From assembly GCF_022788635.1 (NCBI RefSeq), contig NZ_CP076024.1, forward strand, positions 3,573,503 through 3,637,502: 64,000 bases of DNA, in the 5' to 3' direction. The position numbers were made by a program, and so were the translations under genes. Positions 53,374 to 61,022 of the stretch are shown here, one piece after another. Within the stretch, counting starts at the first letter, position 1, and the number at the start of each line of letters is the position of its first letter. The notes beneath the pieces are model-generated. The model was not told the origin of the DNA. It saw nothing but the letters and a program-made list of their open reading frames with translations, and made no database searches. This DNA comes from Methylobacter sp. S3L5C. GTDB lineage: Bacteria; Pseudomonadota; Gammaproteobacteria; Methylococcales; Methylomonadaceae.

Positions 53374-53826
53374 TTAAAATGCAGATTCCAAGTGGTCGCG
53401 AATAATAGCCAGTATGGCTGATTCATCTTCTGTCGATATGCCTAAAAACGGCCGCGCGGGGATATCACCCCATAGATTAGGAAATTCGGCTTTGGTGCCG
53501 CCAAATTGCATCATGGCGGCGTATTGCATTGGGCTGTAAATCATTACGCCGTCATTGCCCAGCAATTTACTGTTAATGGTATTACCCAAGGTGCCTCCGT
53601 CCGTTAACGGTATACCGCTACGGGAGGCTTTACGCTCATAAGTAACATCGCTATTCGCCTCCCACATCGCTCCATCCGGCCCAGTGTAGCTTGCAAACCG
53701 TTGTTGTGTGGATTCTTTCAGGGTTTCGCCAATCTCTTTAAGTACCGGACGCAAGTTGGCCGCGTGGTTTTGCAGCTGGCGCAAGGCAGCCAGAATGGCA
53801 CGGTCATCGACCGTAACGTTAATCAT
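53374..53826 (-). CDS. Virion morphogenesis protein (Mu gpG-like)
   Basis: The 150 residues match the phage virion morphogenesis family: RQLQNHAANLRPVLKEIGETLKESTQQRFASYTGPDGAMWE, MMQFGGTKAEF and IPARPFLGIS. It acts in head completion or head-tail joining. No Shine-Dalgarno sequence is seen before the ATG; a REP-like palindrome occupies that place. Confidence 0.85.
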   Translation of the reverse strand: MINVTVDDRAILAALRQLQNHAANLRPVLKEIGETLKESTQQRFASYTGPDGAMWEANSDVTYERKASRSGIPLTDGGTLGNTINSKLLGNDGVMIYSPMQYAAMMQFGGTKAEFPNLWGDIPARPFLGISTEDESAILAIIRDHLESAF

Positions 53827-53828
53827 AC

Positions 53829-53854
53829 GGTAGAAACGCGCTTTATCGCGTCTG
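53829..53854. repeat. REP-like palindrome immediately upstream of the gpG-like start
   Basis: GGTAGAAACGCGCTTTATCGCGTCTG begins two bases from the start codon, so it fills the ribosome-binding site region. The same sequence with one change recurs at 61627-61652. Confidence 0.7.
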
Positions 53855-53906
53855 CAGTCTGTACATCAGAGGTTTTCATAATTAAAAAGTTGCCTTATAA
53901 TTGCAA

Positions 53907-53996
53907 GGGAGAGCGAGGCGTAGCAAATCGGCTTCTACGTGTCGTGACCCGGTAACAGGGGTAGACGAATGGAGGAACGGCCGACCTCCCGCTCTC
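53907..53996. other. Highly structured 90-base element overlapping the gp30-like 3' end
   Basis: Nested arms pair as GAGAGCG (53909-53915) with CGCTCTC (53990-53996), AGG with CCT, TCGGC (53928-53932) with GCCGA (53980-53984), TCTAC (53934-53938) with GTAGA (53961-53965) and CCC with GGG around GGTAACA. An alternative hairpin pairs GGAGG (53971-53975) with CCTCC (53985-53989). It is not a recognised tRNA or ribozyme. Strand of action is unknown. Confidence 0.5.
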
Positions 53997-55266
53997 ATTT
54001 AACCACCACATAAATACCACCGCGTATTTTTTCTGCAATCGTGGCATTCGACTGCCTAAACCCAGAAACTACCTGATTTATAAAGGGACTGCCTTTTTTA
54101 AGATAATCAAATTCTATAGAAAACTTTGTTGATGCATCGCTAGAGGCGCCAACATAAAGCAATTTTCCCGTTTGCATGTCAAATAATATCCGCTCAGGGT
54201 TGCCTACAATCTCCGGCAATTGCCGCCACTCCATTTCATTCAGAGCATCCCCCGATTTTTCATGCCTAATCTGCTTAGTCCCTTTTATCAGACCTTCGCT
54301 GATAGCTATTTCAGCAGTTTTCGGGGCTATTTTTTTGTTATCAACTAACCAGGCAAGTGTTGGTGAATCAATAGCACCAACGATAGCAACCCGTCCAACT
54401 TGCTCAGTAGCCAGCCACGTATCCAGCGTGCCCACCCATTGCAATTGCGCTTCCATCGCCATGACTGGCTTAAGCGCCTCCATCATCGCCGCACCCACGG
54501 GCGCAGGCAAGCGGATTAGCTTGCCATCAATCAGGCTCTTAAAAGACTGGGTAACCGATGCTCCCGGCGCATAGTCCCACCCGTAATCTACGCCCTGTGG
54601 CAAGGTATGCACCGTGCCATTTCGGTCAGTTTTAGTATAGGTTCCGTCATCCGGTGCTGGATGGCCCTTGTACTCGGTGGCTCGTACTGCCGCTATCCGG
54701 CAGCGACAACCAAAGCCGTTCGGGCAAAAATGGGATTGCCACCAGGGATCGTCATACCTCAATACCGTCCCATTCCAGCTTTGATGTAACGGCCTTGGGT
54801 GCGCTACCGTATCGTTGTGGATATACTTCCAGTAAGGCCGTGACTGTAACAACTCGGGGTCGGTCAATTGCGCATAACGCCCGGCGGCATAACTGGCACG
54901 CATATTGGTGTTGTAAATCACCCGCGCCCGCCAATCCCGACCCGCTACGGTATCACTACCTGTCCAGCCTTCCCAGCCGTTCTTTTTTACGATACGTTCA
55001 AATTCTTGCTTAAACCAGCCTATCGACTTGCCGTCAGCCGCCACTTTGTTAATTGCGTCGTGAAAATCCGTTAACAAATCCGCCTTGGCCGCACCGGCAA
55101 CTATAAATGCCCGGTCATGCGCACTATTTAGAATATCGTCCCAGTGCGCCGTCGGCAGGTTCAGCTTTTGCTTTAAAAAGTCGGCCTGTTCCTGGAACGG
55201 TTGATTAAACTTGCCGTCGCCCCGCGCGTTAAATGCCAGTTGGGTAGGCGATAAATTTAGCGGCAT
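53995..55266 (-). CDS. Mu gp30-like head morphogenesis protein with C-terminal PBECR-type domain
   Basis: The 423 residues start with the gp30/SPP1 gp7-type minor head domain (about 1-215): RDWRARVIYNTNMRASYAAGRYAQL and HNDTVAHPRPLHQSWNGTVL...HFCPNGFGCRCRI, with conserved His and Cys residues. The C-terminal ~130 residues (AEIAISEGLIKGTKQIRHEKSGDALNEMEW to IRGGIYVVVK) resemble phage-borne PBECR domains of the Barnase/EndoU/colicin/RelE-like fold. The head domain is sure; the nuclease-fold call is by resemblance. Confidence 0.8.
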   Translation of the reverse strand: MPLNLSPTQLAFNARGDGKFNQPFQEQADFLKQKLNLPTAHWDDILNSAHDRAFIVAGAAKADLLTDFHDAINKVAADGKSIGWFKQEFERIVKKNGWEGWTGSDTVAGRDWRARVIYNTNMRASYAAGRYAQLTDPELLQSRPYWKYIHNDTVAHPRPLHQSWNGTVLRYDDPWWQSHFCPNGFGCRCRIAAVRATEYKGHPAPDDGTYTKTDRNGTVHTLPQGVDYGWDYAPGASVTQSFKSLIDGKLIRLPAPVGAAMMEALKPVMAMEAQLQWVGTLDTWLATEQVGRVAIVGAIDSPTLAWLVDNKKIAPKTAEIAISEGLIKGTKQIRHEKSGDALNEMEWRQLPEIVGNPERILFDMQTGKLLYVGASSDASTKFSIEFDYLKKGSPFINQVVSGFRQSNATIAEKIRGGIYVVVK

Positions 55267-55294
55267 GCTTCGGCTCCGCTCAGCACAAGTAGAC

Positions 55295-55405
55295 TCATCT
55301 TAGTATTATCCACGCGAATCGTACCAACCTGGCCAATAGTGCCAAGCCTGCTCCATAAAGAGCGGCATACGCTAAACCTTCCAGGCTGACAGTCAGATCA
55401 ATCAA
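55295..55405 (-). CDS. Candidate 36-residue membrane microprotein
   Basis: A TTG at 55405 overlaps the portal stop codon (TTGA) and has GAGGG just upstream. The frame to 55295 encodes a hydrophobic helix (EGLAYAALYGAGLALLARLV) and a basic end. It fills the only gap in this part of the late operon. The non-ATG start and short length keep this tentative. Confidence 0.4.
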   Translation of the reverse strand: MIDLTVSLEGLAYAALYGAGLALLARLVRFAWIILR

Positions 55406-56979
55406 GCGCCCTCCTTAACATCAAAGCGTCCCGATAAATCCGAACAAGCAAAAGCCAGTGCCATTACCTTGACCAGCTCCGTACTGTCCAGATCACCGTA
55501 ACTGTTGAGCAAGTCATCACGCAGACTGTCCAGGCTGTCAGCTGCATCAACCTTACTGCGAATGGTTTCCACCCAGCCTTTTAGCACCGGCGCTGCCTCT
55601 TGTGCCAGTAAATCAGCCTGCGCGGTAACCGGTGAGTTATCAATGTCGGGTACAGACGCGATTAATCGCGTCTCTACTGCCAACATTGCGGCACCATTCC
55701 CTGGTGGTAAAGGGGCGACCTGTGCAGACACGCCTAATATCGCTTCACCGGCTTCCGGTTCCGGTATCTTTAATTTCAAATTAACATAACTTACCGGTAT
55801 CTGGGCTCCGGCAGCCGCCAGCGCGGGCAAGGCAGTAGCAAACAAGGCCAGATCACTCGGCTCCTGGGTATCGCTGACCCATGTCGGACAGCGGTTATCA
55901 GCAAACAGGCCATTAAGCATCGCCATCGGATACACCAGATAGGCGCTTAAGGTTTGATCTAGCTGGGCAACATCATCATCGCGAATATCCAGACGCACTT
56001 CGTTATGAACTTCGCCCAGGCTACGATTACCACTTGCACCGGTGGAGCTGGTCAGCGTGCCACCTAAAATCGTTTTACTGACACTGCCTTCACACCAGTC
56101 GATCATGACCTTAAAAGCATCGGCACTGCCGGTCGCCATCACCTGCTGTAACTCCAGCTTCATCGAGTCAGGGATAATCCCGGCGGCGTTATGACCAATA
56201 CTCAACACGGCATTCATCAAGGCGCGTTTTTCATCATCAGAAGCCCCCGGGGGATATTGCCCGACCCGAATCGGCAAGCCATAAACTTCCAGGAACTCGG
56301 CCAGATCACGTACTGAAAAATTCTTATACAGGTATGGCCAGGCTAATACCCGATGCAAACCAGAACGGGCCAGATAGCCGGAGCGGGAGCTATGGATATG
56401 GACAATCCAACCAAACGGTTGCAAGGGTACGCCGTAAGTCGAGCGATTATCCCGTAAATGCAGGGTATTGCGGTTTTCTTGCGGACAGGTAAACCAAGTC
56501 GGCGGCCGGTGCTCGACTTGATCGGGAAACCATAAGCCGGCAGCGGTACGGCCCCACCCTAACTCAATACAAGAAAAGCCATGGCCAATAGCATCCAGCA
56601 AGCTCATCCGCAAGGCACCGGCATCCAGCTCATCACGAATCAAGGTCTCCAGCAGCTTGGTCGCCTTTTTCTCGGTAGCAGTGGCATCACGCGGCGGTAC
56701 CAACTTCCAGTCCAGCTTTTTGGCAGCCATCTTGCGCTTGCTTAATTCAGCGGCAATATGGGCATCCTTCTCTTCCATGTCCATAAACAGCTCGGCCTGG
56801 GCAAGCATATTGCCTTGTTCGGCCTGTACCAGTATTTGGGCCAGCTTTGCCGGTGTCAGCCCTCGGGAAGGGTGCGAATCGAACTCACGATGCAATAGCG
56901 CCGCTTGTGGCGAGTCGGTCTGTCGCTCGGCGACCAGCGCCGGGGTTAACTTTTGTTTAAACCAATCAGCAAAGCTCAT
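55402..56979 (-). CDS. Portal protein, DUF935 (Mu gp29-like)
   Basis: The 525 residues match DUF935: RGLTPAKLAQILVQAEQGNMLAQAELFMDMEEKDAHIAAELSKRK and later LAWPYLYKNFSVRDLAEFLEVYGLPIRVGQYP. It forms the ring through which DNA enters the head. A REP-like palindrome has been inserted in frame near residue 438, reading VETRLIASV, and is apparently tolerated. Confidence 0.93.
   Translation of the reverse strand: MSFADWFKQKLTPALVAERQTDSPQAALLHREFDSHPSRGLTPAKLAQILVQAEQGNMLAQAELFMDMEEKDAHIAAELSKRKMAAKKLDWKLVPPRDATATEKKATKLLETLIRDELDAGALRMSLLDAIGHGFSCIELGWGRTAAGLWFPDQVEHRPPTWFTCPQENRNTLHLRDNRSTYGVPLQPFGWIVHIHSSRSGYLARSGLHRVLAWPYLYKNFSVRDLAEFLEVYGLPIRVGQYPPGASDDEKRALMNAVLSIGHNAAGIIPDSMKLELQQVMATGSADAFKVMIDWCEGSVSKTILGGTLTSSTGASGNRSLGEVHNEVRLDIRDDDVAQLDQTLSAYLVYPMAMLNGLFADNRCPTWVSDTQEPSDLALFATALPALAAAGAQIPVSYVNLKLKIPEPEAGEAILGVSAQVAPLPPGNGAAMLAVETRLIASVPDIDNSPVTAQADLLAQEAAPVLKGWVETIRSKVDAADSLDSLRDDLLNSYGDLDSTELVKVMALAFACSDLSGRFDVKEGA
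55654..55673. repeat. Perfect 20-base REP-like palindrome inside the portal gene
   Basis: AGACGCGATTAATCGCGTCT is fully self-complementary and shares the GACGCG/CGCGTC core with 53829-53854 and 61627-61723. It is read through in frame by the portal gene. Confidence 0.8.
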
Positions 56980-58550
56980 TACCAGGCACCTGTTGTAGAG
57001 TGTTCAAAATCGTCAGTTCCCCAGTAACGCGCGTCTTTACTGGGCAGAGGGTTATATTCAATAATTTGCGCTTCGGTCAAGCTGGCAAAATAGGCCAGTG
57101 CTTTCGAGATCGCGCTGTCACCATGGCGTTGATTGGGACCGGTTTCGGTCTTGGTTTTAGGCAAGCGGATAATGCCGTTAATCACCTGCAAGGCGCGTAG
57201 ATCGTTCATTTGGTCGGCATCGGCCGGAATCGTCAGCTTGCCGTCTTCAAAAGCCGCTTTCAGCTTGGGCATGTTTTCCAGATACCAGCTTTCCGATAAT
57301 TTTATTTCCTGAATACGCCCGGAACCATAACGGTGCCGTGCCTGCTCGGCCAGATACATGCCGTTACCACCGGCATCCAAGGCACCGCCGATTAATTTAG
57401 GCAAGCGATCAACAACATAAAACAGCACCTGCTCTTGCTGTTTAAAGGGGATGTTGCGCAGCTCCACGCTAAACGGCACGGTTCTATCCAGATTCTGCTC
57501 GATAGTGACTGGGTCGATGACCGATAAATCACCCAAACGGCCAAAATCCATGCCAAAAGCATGCATGAGCTTGGGGTTAATCTTATCAAGCTCCGGACGC
57601 AGCAGCCCATCACACCAATCCCTTATTTCCGCCTGGCGCAAATGCTCCGGCCACTCGTTAAAGCTATTATCTTTACTTAATCGAAGCACGGGATAGCGCT
57701 TATCCATCCGTGCTTCAATCAATACCCGACTTAAAGCCGCGCCACCAGACTGACTGGGTACGCAAAAATATTCTTCGTCGGCAGCTTCCTTGCTAGGCGC
57801 ATTGGCAATGGTCTTGGTGCGCCATGCCAGCTCGGCGTCGGGGCTCCAGACTTGGCCAGTAACATAACAAATACGCTTAAAGACGCCATCGGCCAGCGCA
57901 TCATCCAGCGTTATCCGGTGCACACTGTAGGGCTTACGACCGGCCCTTGCATCCTGAACGTACTGGTTGTATTCGTTATCGACGCCGTTATGGGTGCTGA
58001 TAATCCGCACCCGCGCACCCCACATGGTCAAGGCCATGGCGGCTTTTAACAGGCCATGCAAGGAGTCATGAAATGCCGCTTCGTCAATAACGACATCGCC
58101 CTGCATACCTCTTAAATTCGAGGGGCGCGACGACAACGCGGTAATTTTAAAACCCGAGTTCGGGAAGCGAATGGTATAAGCAAGGATCTCCTTACTGCCT
58201 TCTTCGTCTTTGAATAAGGACTGGTCCACGCTGCCTGCCAACTGGTTAAAGGCCTTGGCAAACAATGCACAGGCGGCAATATACTCCAAAGCCATTTCTT
58301 GACGACTACCCACATAATAGACATTGTGCCCTCCGCGTTTTTTAGGTTTTGAAGCAGTAATAACGTTACAGGCGGCTTCCGCCCAGGTTAAACCGGTACG
58401 CCGTGACTTTTCGGCAATCTTGACTTCCGACTCGTCTTCAAACCAGCGCGCCTGATAGCCCAGTAAGACTGGCTCGTTGGCGGGAAAATAGTCGCCGGTT
58501 TGCAATTCCTCAACCGGCTCGACGGGGACTGAAACAACCGTGTTAGTCAT
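56979..58550 (-). CDS. Terminase large subunit (Mu gp28-like)
   Basis: About 523 residues. The ATPase part has a variant Walker A, KSRRTGLTWAEA (about 48-59), and Walker B VVIDEAAF. The C-terminal RNase H-like nuclease begins at FGMDFGRLGDLSVI and has further acidic residues (GGALDAGGNG, GDSAISKAL). It cuts and pumps phage DNA into heads. The ATG at 58550 overlaps the small terminase stop codon; a GTG at 58553 is an alternative. Confidence 0.92.
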   Translation of the reverse strand: MTNTVVSVPVEPVEELQTGDYFPANEPVLLGYQARWFEDESEVKIAEKSRRTGLTWAEAACNVITASKPKKRGGHNVYYVGSRQEMALEYIAACALFAKAFNQLAGSVDQSLFKDEEGSKEILAYTIRFPNSGFKITALSSRPSNLRGMQGDVVIDEAAFHDSLHGLLKAAMALTMWGARVRIISTHNGVDNEYNQYVQDARAGRKPYSVHRITLDDALADGVFKRICYVTGQVWSPDAELAWRTKTIANAPSKEAADEEYFCVPSQSGGAALSRVLIEARMDKRYPVLRLSKDNSFNEWPEHLRQAEIRDWCDGLLRPELDKINPKLMHAFGMDFGRLGDLSVIDPVTIEQNLDRTVPFSVELRNIPFKQQEQVLFYVVDRLPKLIGGALDAGGNGMYLAEQARHRYGSGRIQEIKLSESWYLENMPKLKAAFEDGKLTIPADADQMNDLRALQVINGIIRLPKTKTETGPNQRHGDSAISKALAYFASLTEAQIIEYNPLPSKDARYWGTDDFEHSTTGAW

Positions 58551-59098
58551 CACTTGCCCAGTAAAATGCGCTTAATGGACGCTTCCAGCTCAACACTGAT
58601 GCCGTCGCTTTTAAGGCCTGCCGTCAGCTCTTCAGCGGCTTCCGAACGCGCTTCCTGCCTAATTCTGGCTGTGTGCTTTAATTGCCACTCTTTCTGTAAG
58701 GTACTGGCGCGGGTCATATCTGCCACCGCTTTGGCTGCATCCTTTAATAAGCCCACCCGCTCATACGGCTCGGCATATTCCAAGTCCTGCAAGCTAACCA
58801 TCACATCAAACAACTCAGATTGCACCAGACTGATAACTGCCGCCGAGCGCAAGTCGGAATCATCCGGTGCCGCCTCGGCAATCATCCGCGCCGCTTCGGT
58901 GCTATTGCGTACCGCTTGGATGCGGCGCTTCAGCTTGGTAGCATGGCGATAAGCCGCACTACGGGACAACTCAAAACCGTTGTCATTCAGCCAGACAACC
59001 AGGCCGTCATAATCGGCAAAGTTACGGCGAATCAGTTCGCGCTCAAAGTCAGCACGCTGTTCCGGTGTCCAGCCATCGATCTGCGCGGGACTAGACAT
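58550..59098 (-). CDS. Small terminase-like protein, DUF3486 (Mu gp27-like)
   Basis: The 182 residues from the ATG at 59098 begin MSSPAQIDGWTPEQRADFERELIRRNFADYDGL, with a helix-turn-helix (VVWLNDNGFELSRSAAYRHATKLKRRI). This is the DUF3486 pattern of Mu-like phages, proposed to recognise DNA for packaging. It overlaps the gp26-like gene by 8 bases. Confidence 0.88.
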   Translation of the reverse strand: MSSPAQIDGWTPEQRADFERELIRRNFADYDGLVVWLNDNGFELSRSAAYRHATKLKRRIQAVRNSTEAARMIAEAAPDDSDLRSAAVISLVQSELFDVMVSLQDLEYAEPYERVGLLKDAAKAVADMTRASTLQKEWQLKHTARIRQEARSEAAEELTAGLKSDGISVELEASIKRILLGK

Positions 59099-59402
59099 CG
59101 AAATACTTCTCGGGCCGGGCAATGCCGGGCTCTAAAACGACCGTATACTCGACGATATCAACCCCGTAGCGGGCAATTTCGATAAACCAGCGACCATCGG
59201 GGCGCTTGTCGACCTTAACCAGATCCCTATCGTGTAAATACTCGCACTCGCGGCGAATCTCGTTTTGGGTGGCATCGGTGTATTCAGCTTGAATAACCGA
59301 CAAGACAATGCGCTCGTAAGTCCCGATGGGCCGGGCATTGTTCAGCGTTAACAAGATTTGCCAGCGGATGTTCTCGCGGCGTATTTTCGGCATATCAGCC
59401 AT
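59091..59402 (-). CDS. Mu gp26-like winged-helix protein
   Basis: The 103 residues start RRENIRWQILLTLNNARPIGTYERIVLSVIQAEYTDATQNEIRRECEYLHDRDLVKV, a winged-helix layout seen in Mu gp26 relatives. It may bind DNA during packaging. Neighbouring genes overlap at both ends. Confidence 0.78.
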   Translation of the reverse strand: MADMPKIRRENIRWQILLTLNNARPIGTYERIVLSVIQAEYTDATQNEIRRECEYLHDRDLVKVDKRPDGRWFIEIARYGVDIVEYTVVLEPGIARPEKYFDV

Positions 59403-59784
59403 GTCGGTCCCCTTTTAAAAAAGCATTTTCAAGCCGTACCGCCAAGCCATCGATCTTGGCTTCGATAACACTCTGGTTACGGATATAGTCGTCACGACGG
59501 ACATAGTGGATCGGTAAATCGGCTTTCATCTGCATAATGTCCCGCTCTACCCGCTGCCACTCCCGTGCCTCATTGGCAGCTGCCAACTCCAGCGCCGCAA
59601 ATTTAACGTCCCAGTGCCGCTGTGCCGAACTACGCGCTTCTTCCTGGGTAGAAAACTTCTCATCCAAGCGCGCTTCAAACTGTCCTACCAGCAATTTACC
59701 GGCAGTGATAATCACGGATACCAACGTACCCAGCAAAGCACCGGCAACGCCCAATAACTGCCATATATCAACTGCAACAGTCAC
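59395..59784 (-). CDS. Mu gp25-like / DUF2730 protein
   Basis: The 129 residues have an N-terminal membrane segment (WQLLGVAGALLGTLVSVIITAGKLL) and a long coiled coil with FAALELAAANEAREWQRVERDIMQMKADLPIHYVRRDDY. This matches DUF2730-type proteins of Mu-like phages. The start is GTG, overlapping the TraR-like stop codon. Function unknown. Confidence 0.75.
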   Translation of the reverse strand: MTVAVDIWQLLGVAGALLGTLVSVIITAGKLLVGQFEARLDEKFSTQEEARSSAQRHWDVKFAALELAAANEAREWQRVERDIMQMKADLPIHYVRRDDYIRNQSVIEAKIDGLAVRLENAFLKGDRHG

Positions 59785-60017
59785 AAGCTTCTCCCGGTTT
59801 TTAGTTGTTCATGAGCCGTTTGGCAATGAATACAGCGAACACATAGCGGTAGTGCTGCCAACCGGTTTTCCGGTATCGCCCGATCACAATCCAGACACAG
59901 CACACTCTCGGCAACAATACGTTGAAGGGCCAAGCGATGCCGGGCCAATTCCTGCTGCACCGCCCTGTTGGTATCAAACAGCATCCGATCATTGGCACGA
60001 TCAATATCATCACTCAT
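59781..60017 (-). CDS. TraR/DksA-like zinc-finger protein
   Basis: The 78 residues from the ATG at 60017 have a short coiled N-terminus (MSDDIDRANDRML) and a C4 zinc finger CLDC-N17-CVRC. TraR proteins enter the RNA polymerase secondary channel and mimic ppGpp with DksA. The phage copy may redirect host transcription during the late phase. Its start overlaps the Rz1 stop codon. Confidence 0.85.
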   Translation of the reverse strand: MSDDIDRANDRMLFDTNRAVQQELARHRLALQRIVAESVLCLDCDRAIPENRLAALPLCVRCIHCQTAHEQLKTGRSL

Positions 60018-60324
60018 CAGGCACCGAGACTTTCCCGATGACAGCACCGGACTCCCCAAGCGACGGTCGCGTCGATTTGATAATAACTTCAAGGCGCTCG
60101 GCATACTGGCGCTGTAAGCGGTTGCGGGTAGCAAGACGCAGATAAGTGTCGCCAGACAGGCACGCCAGTTCATCAGCTTTAATCGCCGGCAGTACTGGAC
60201 GTACCGGTAGCGGCAGAACTGTCTGTGTGATAATCGGTGCCGGCAGGGTCGTACAGCCCAGTTGCAGCAGCCCAATCATTATCCAGACCATCACGCCTGG
60301 CCAGCGTTGTTGCGGTTGTTTCAT
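60010..60324 (-). CDS. Rz1-like outer-membrane spanin lipoprotein
   Basis: The 104-residue protein has a signal peptide and lipobox (GLLQLGC) followed by a proline-rich region (TTLPAPIITQTVLPLPVRPVLP), as in Rz1 o-spanins. It overlaps the 3' half of the Rz-like gene in another frame for more than 140 bases. The C-terminal part is longer than in lambda Rz1. Confidence 0.8.
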   Translation of the reverse strand: MKQPQQRWPGVMVWIMIGLLQLGCTTLPAPIITQTVLPLPVRPVLPAIKADELACLSGDTYLRLATRNRLQRQYAERLEVIIKSTRPSLGESGAVIGKVSVPDE

Positions 60325-60535
60325 TGAGTGTCTCTTGACGTTGTTGGTGTTCTACCGTTGATAAGGCCTGATCCAGCGTGGCCCGGTGTTGGGTTTGATT
60401 AAGTGCCGCCTCGGCGATGGTGCTTTGGATAGCAGCATAATGTTCGGCCTGCTTGGCTTTGCTGCGATAAGCCAGGGCAATAACCACTAACAGCAAGCCG
60501 ATGGCGATAATAATTAAAAACAGGGTTAGCGACAC
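60179..60535 (-). CDS. Rz-like inner-membrane spanin
   Basis: The 118-residue protein has one N-terminal helix (LTLFLIIIAIGLLLVVIALAY) and a coiled periplasmic part (AEHYAAIQSTIAEAALNQTQHRATLDQ), the type II membrane topology of i-spanins. With Rz1 it fuses inner and outer membranes in the last lysis step. The start is GTG, overlapping the holin-like gene. Confidence 0.78.
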   Translation of the reverse strand: MSLTLFLIIIAIGLLLVVIALAYRSKAKQAEHYAAIQSTIAEAALNQTQHRATLDQALSTVEHQQRQETLNETTATTLARRDGLDNDWAAATGLYDPAGTDYHTDSSAATGTSSTAGD

Positions 60536-60780
60536 AGGCCCACCTTGTCGCTGGTCGCAACGGTTAAATAACTGTTAATAAGACCGCCTATTAACGCAAT
60601 GCTGGAGGCGATAGCATCCAGATCATCAGGCGACAATTCCACCGGCAAAAACTTAACCAGCAGATATAAAATGGCCAGAATGGCGTTTACGCATAACTGT
60701 TTATTTTTCCAGGCAGCAGGATCGGCCAGCGACTCGCCAGCTTGCAGAGCACGACACAACAACAAAAAACCGGCTAACAT
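60526..60780 (-). CDS. Holin-like membrane protein
   Basis: The 84 residues have hydrophobic segments at 1-10, about 32-45 (CVNAILAILYLLVKFL) and 58-74 (ASSIALIGGLINSYLTV). Its position between lysozyme and Rz is that of a holin, which opens the inner membrane at lysis time. No family signature is certain. Confidence 0.6.
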   Translation of the reverse strand: MLAGFLLLCRALQAGESLADPAAWKNKQLCVNAILAILYLLVKFLPVELSPDDLDAIASSIALIGGLINSYLTVATSDKVGLCR

Positions 60781-61022
60781 TGGCCACGCTCCTGTAAAAA
60801 TTTGATAAAACTGCGGTGAGATGAACTTAGTAGCAACTCGAATAGCGCCGCCTTGCCTTGGGCTATCAATGCATCCAGCTCAACTTGTAAGGCAGCAATA
60901 ACTGCCACATGACTTTCACTGTAATTTAAGTAATACAAACGCATAGCCAATTGCTCGGCACGCTCGTTCGCCAAAATCGTCAAGCTATCTATGCGCCGTA
61001 TTAAGGCTTTATTTTTACTCAT
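60774..61022 (-). CDS. Small helical protein in the lysis operon
   Basis: The 82 residues are charged and helical (LIRRIDSLTILANERAEQLAMRLYYLNYSESHVAVIAALQVELDAL), with no membrane segment. It overlaps the lysozyme and holin-like genes by a few bases. It may be a lysis regulator, but nothing in the sequence shows that. Confidence 0.55.
   Translation of the reverse strand: MSKNKALIRRIDSLTILANERAEQLAMRLYYLNYSESHVAVIAALQVELDALIAQGKAALFELLLSSSHRSFIKFLQERGQC

Noticed and set aside
53907-53996. tRNA, HDV-like ribozyme or selenocysteine tRNA
   Set aside because: No TTC-type T arm, anticodon arm or CCA end; the stem order does not fit the nested double pseudoknot of HDV-like ribozymes.
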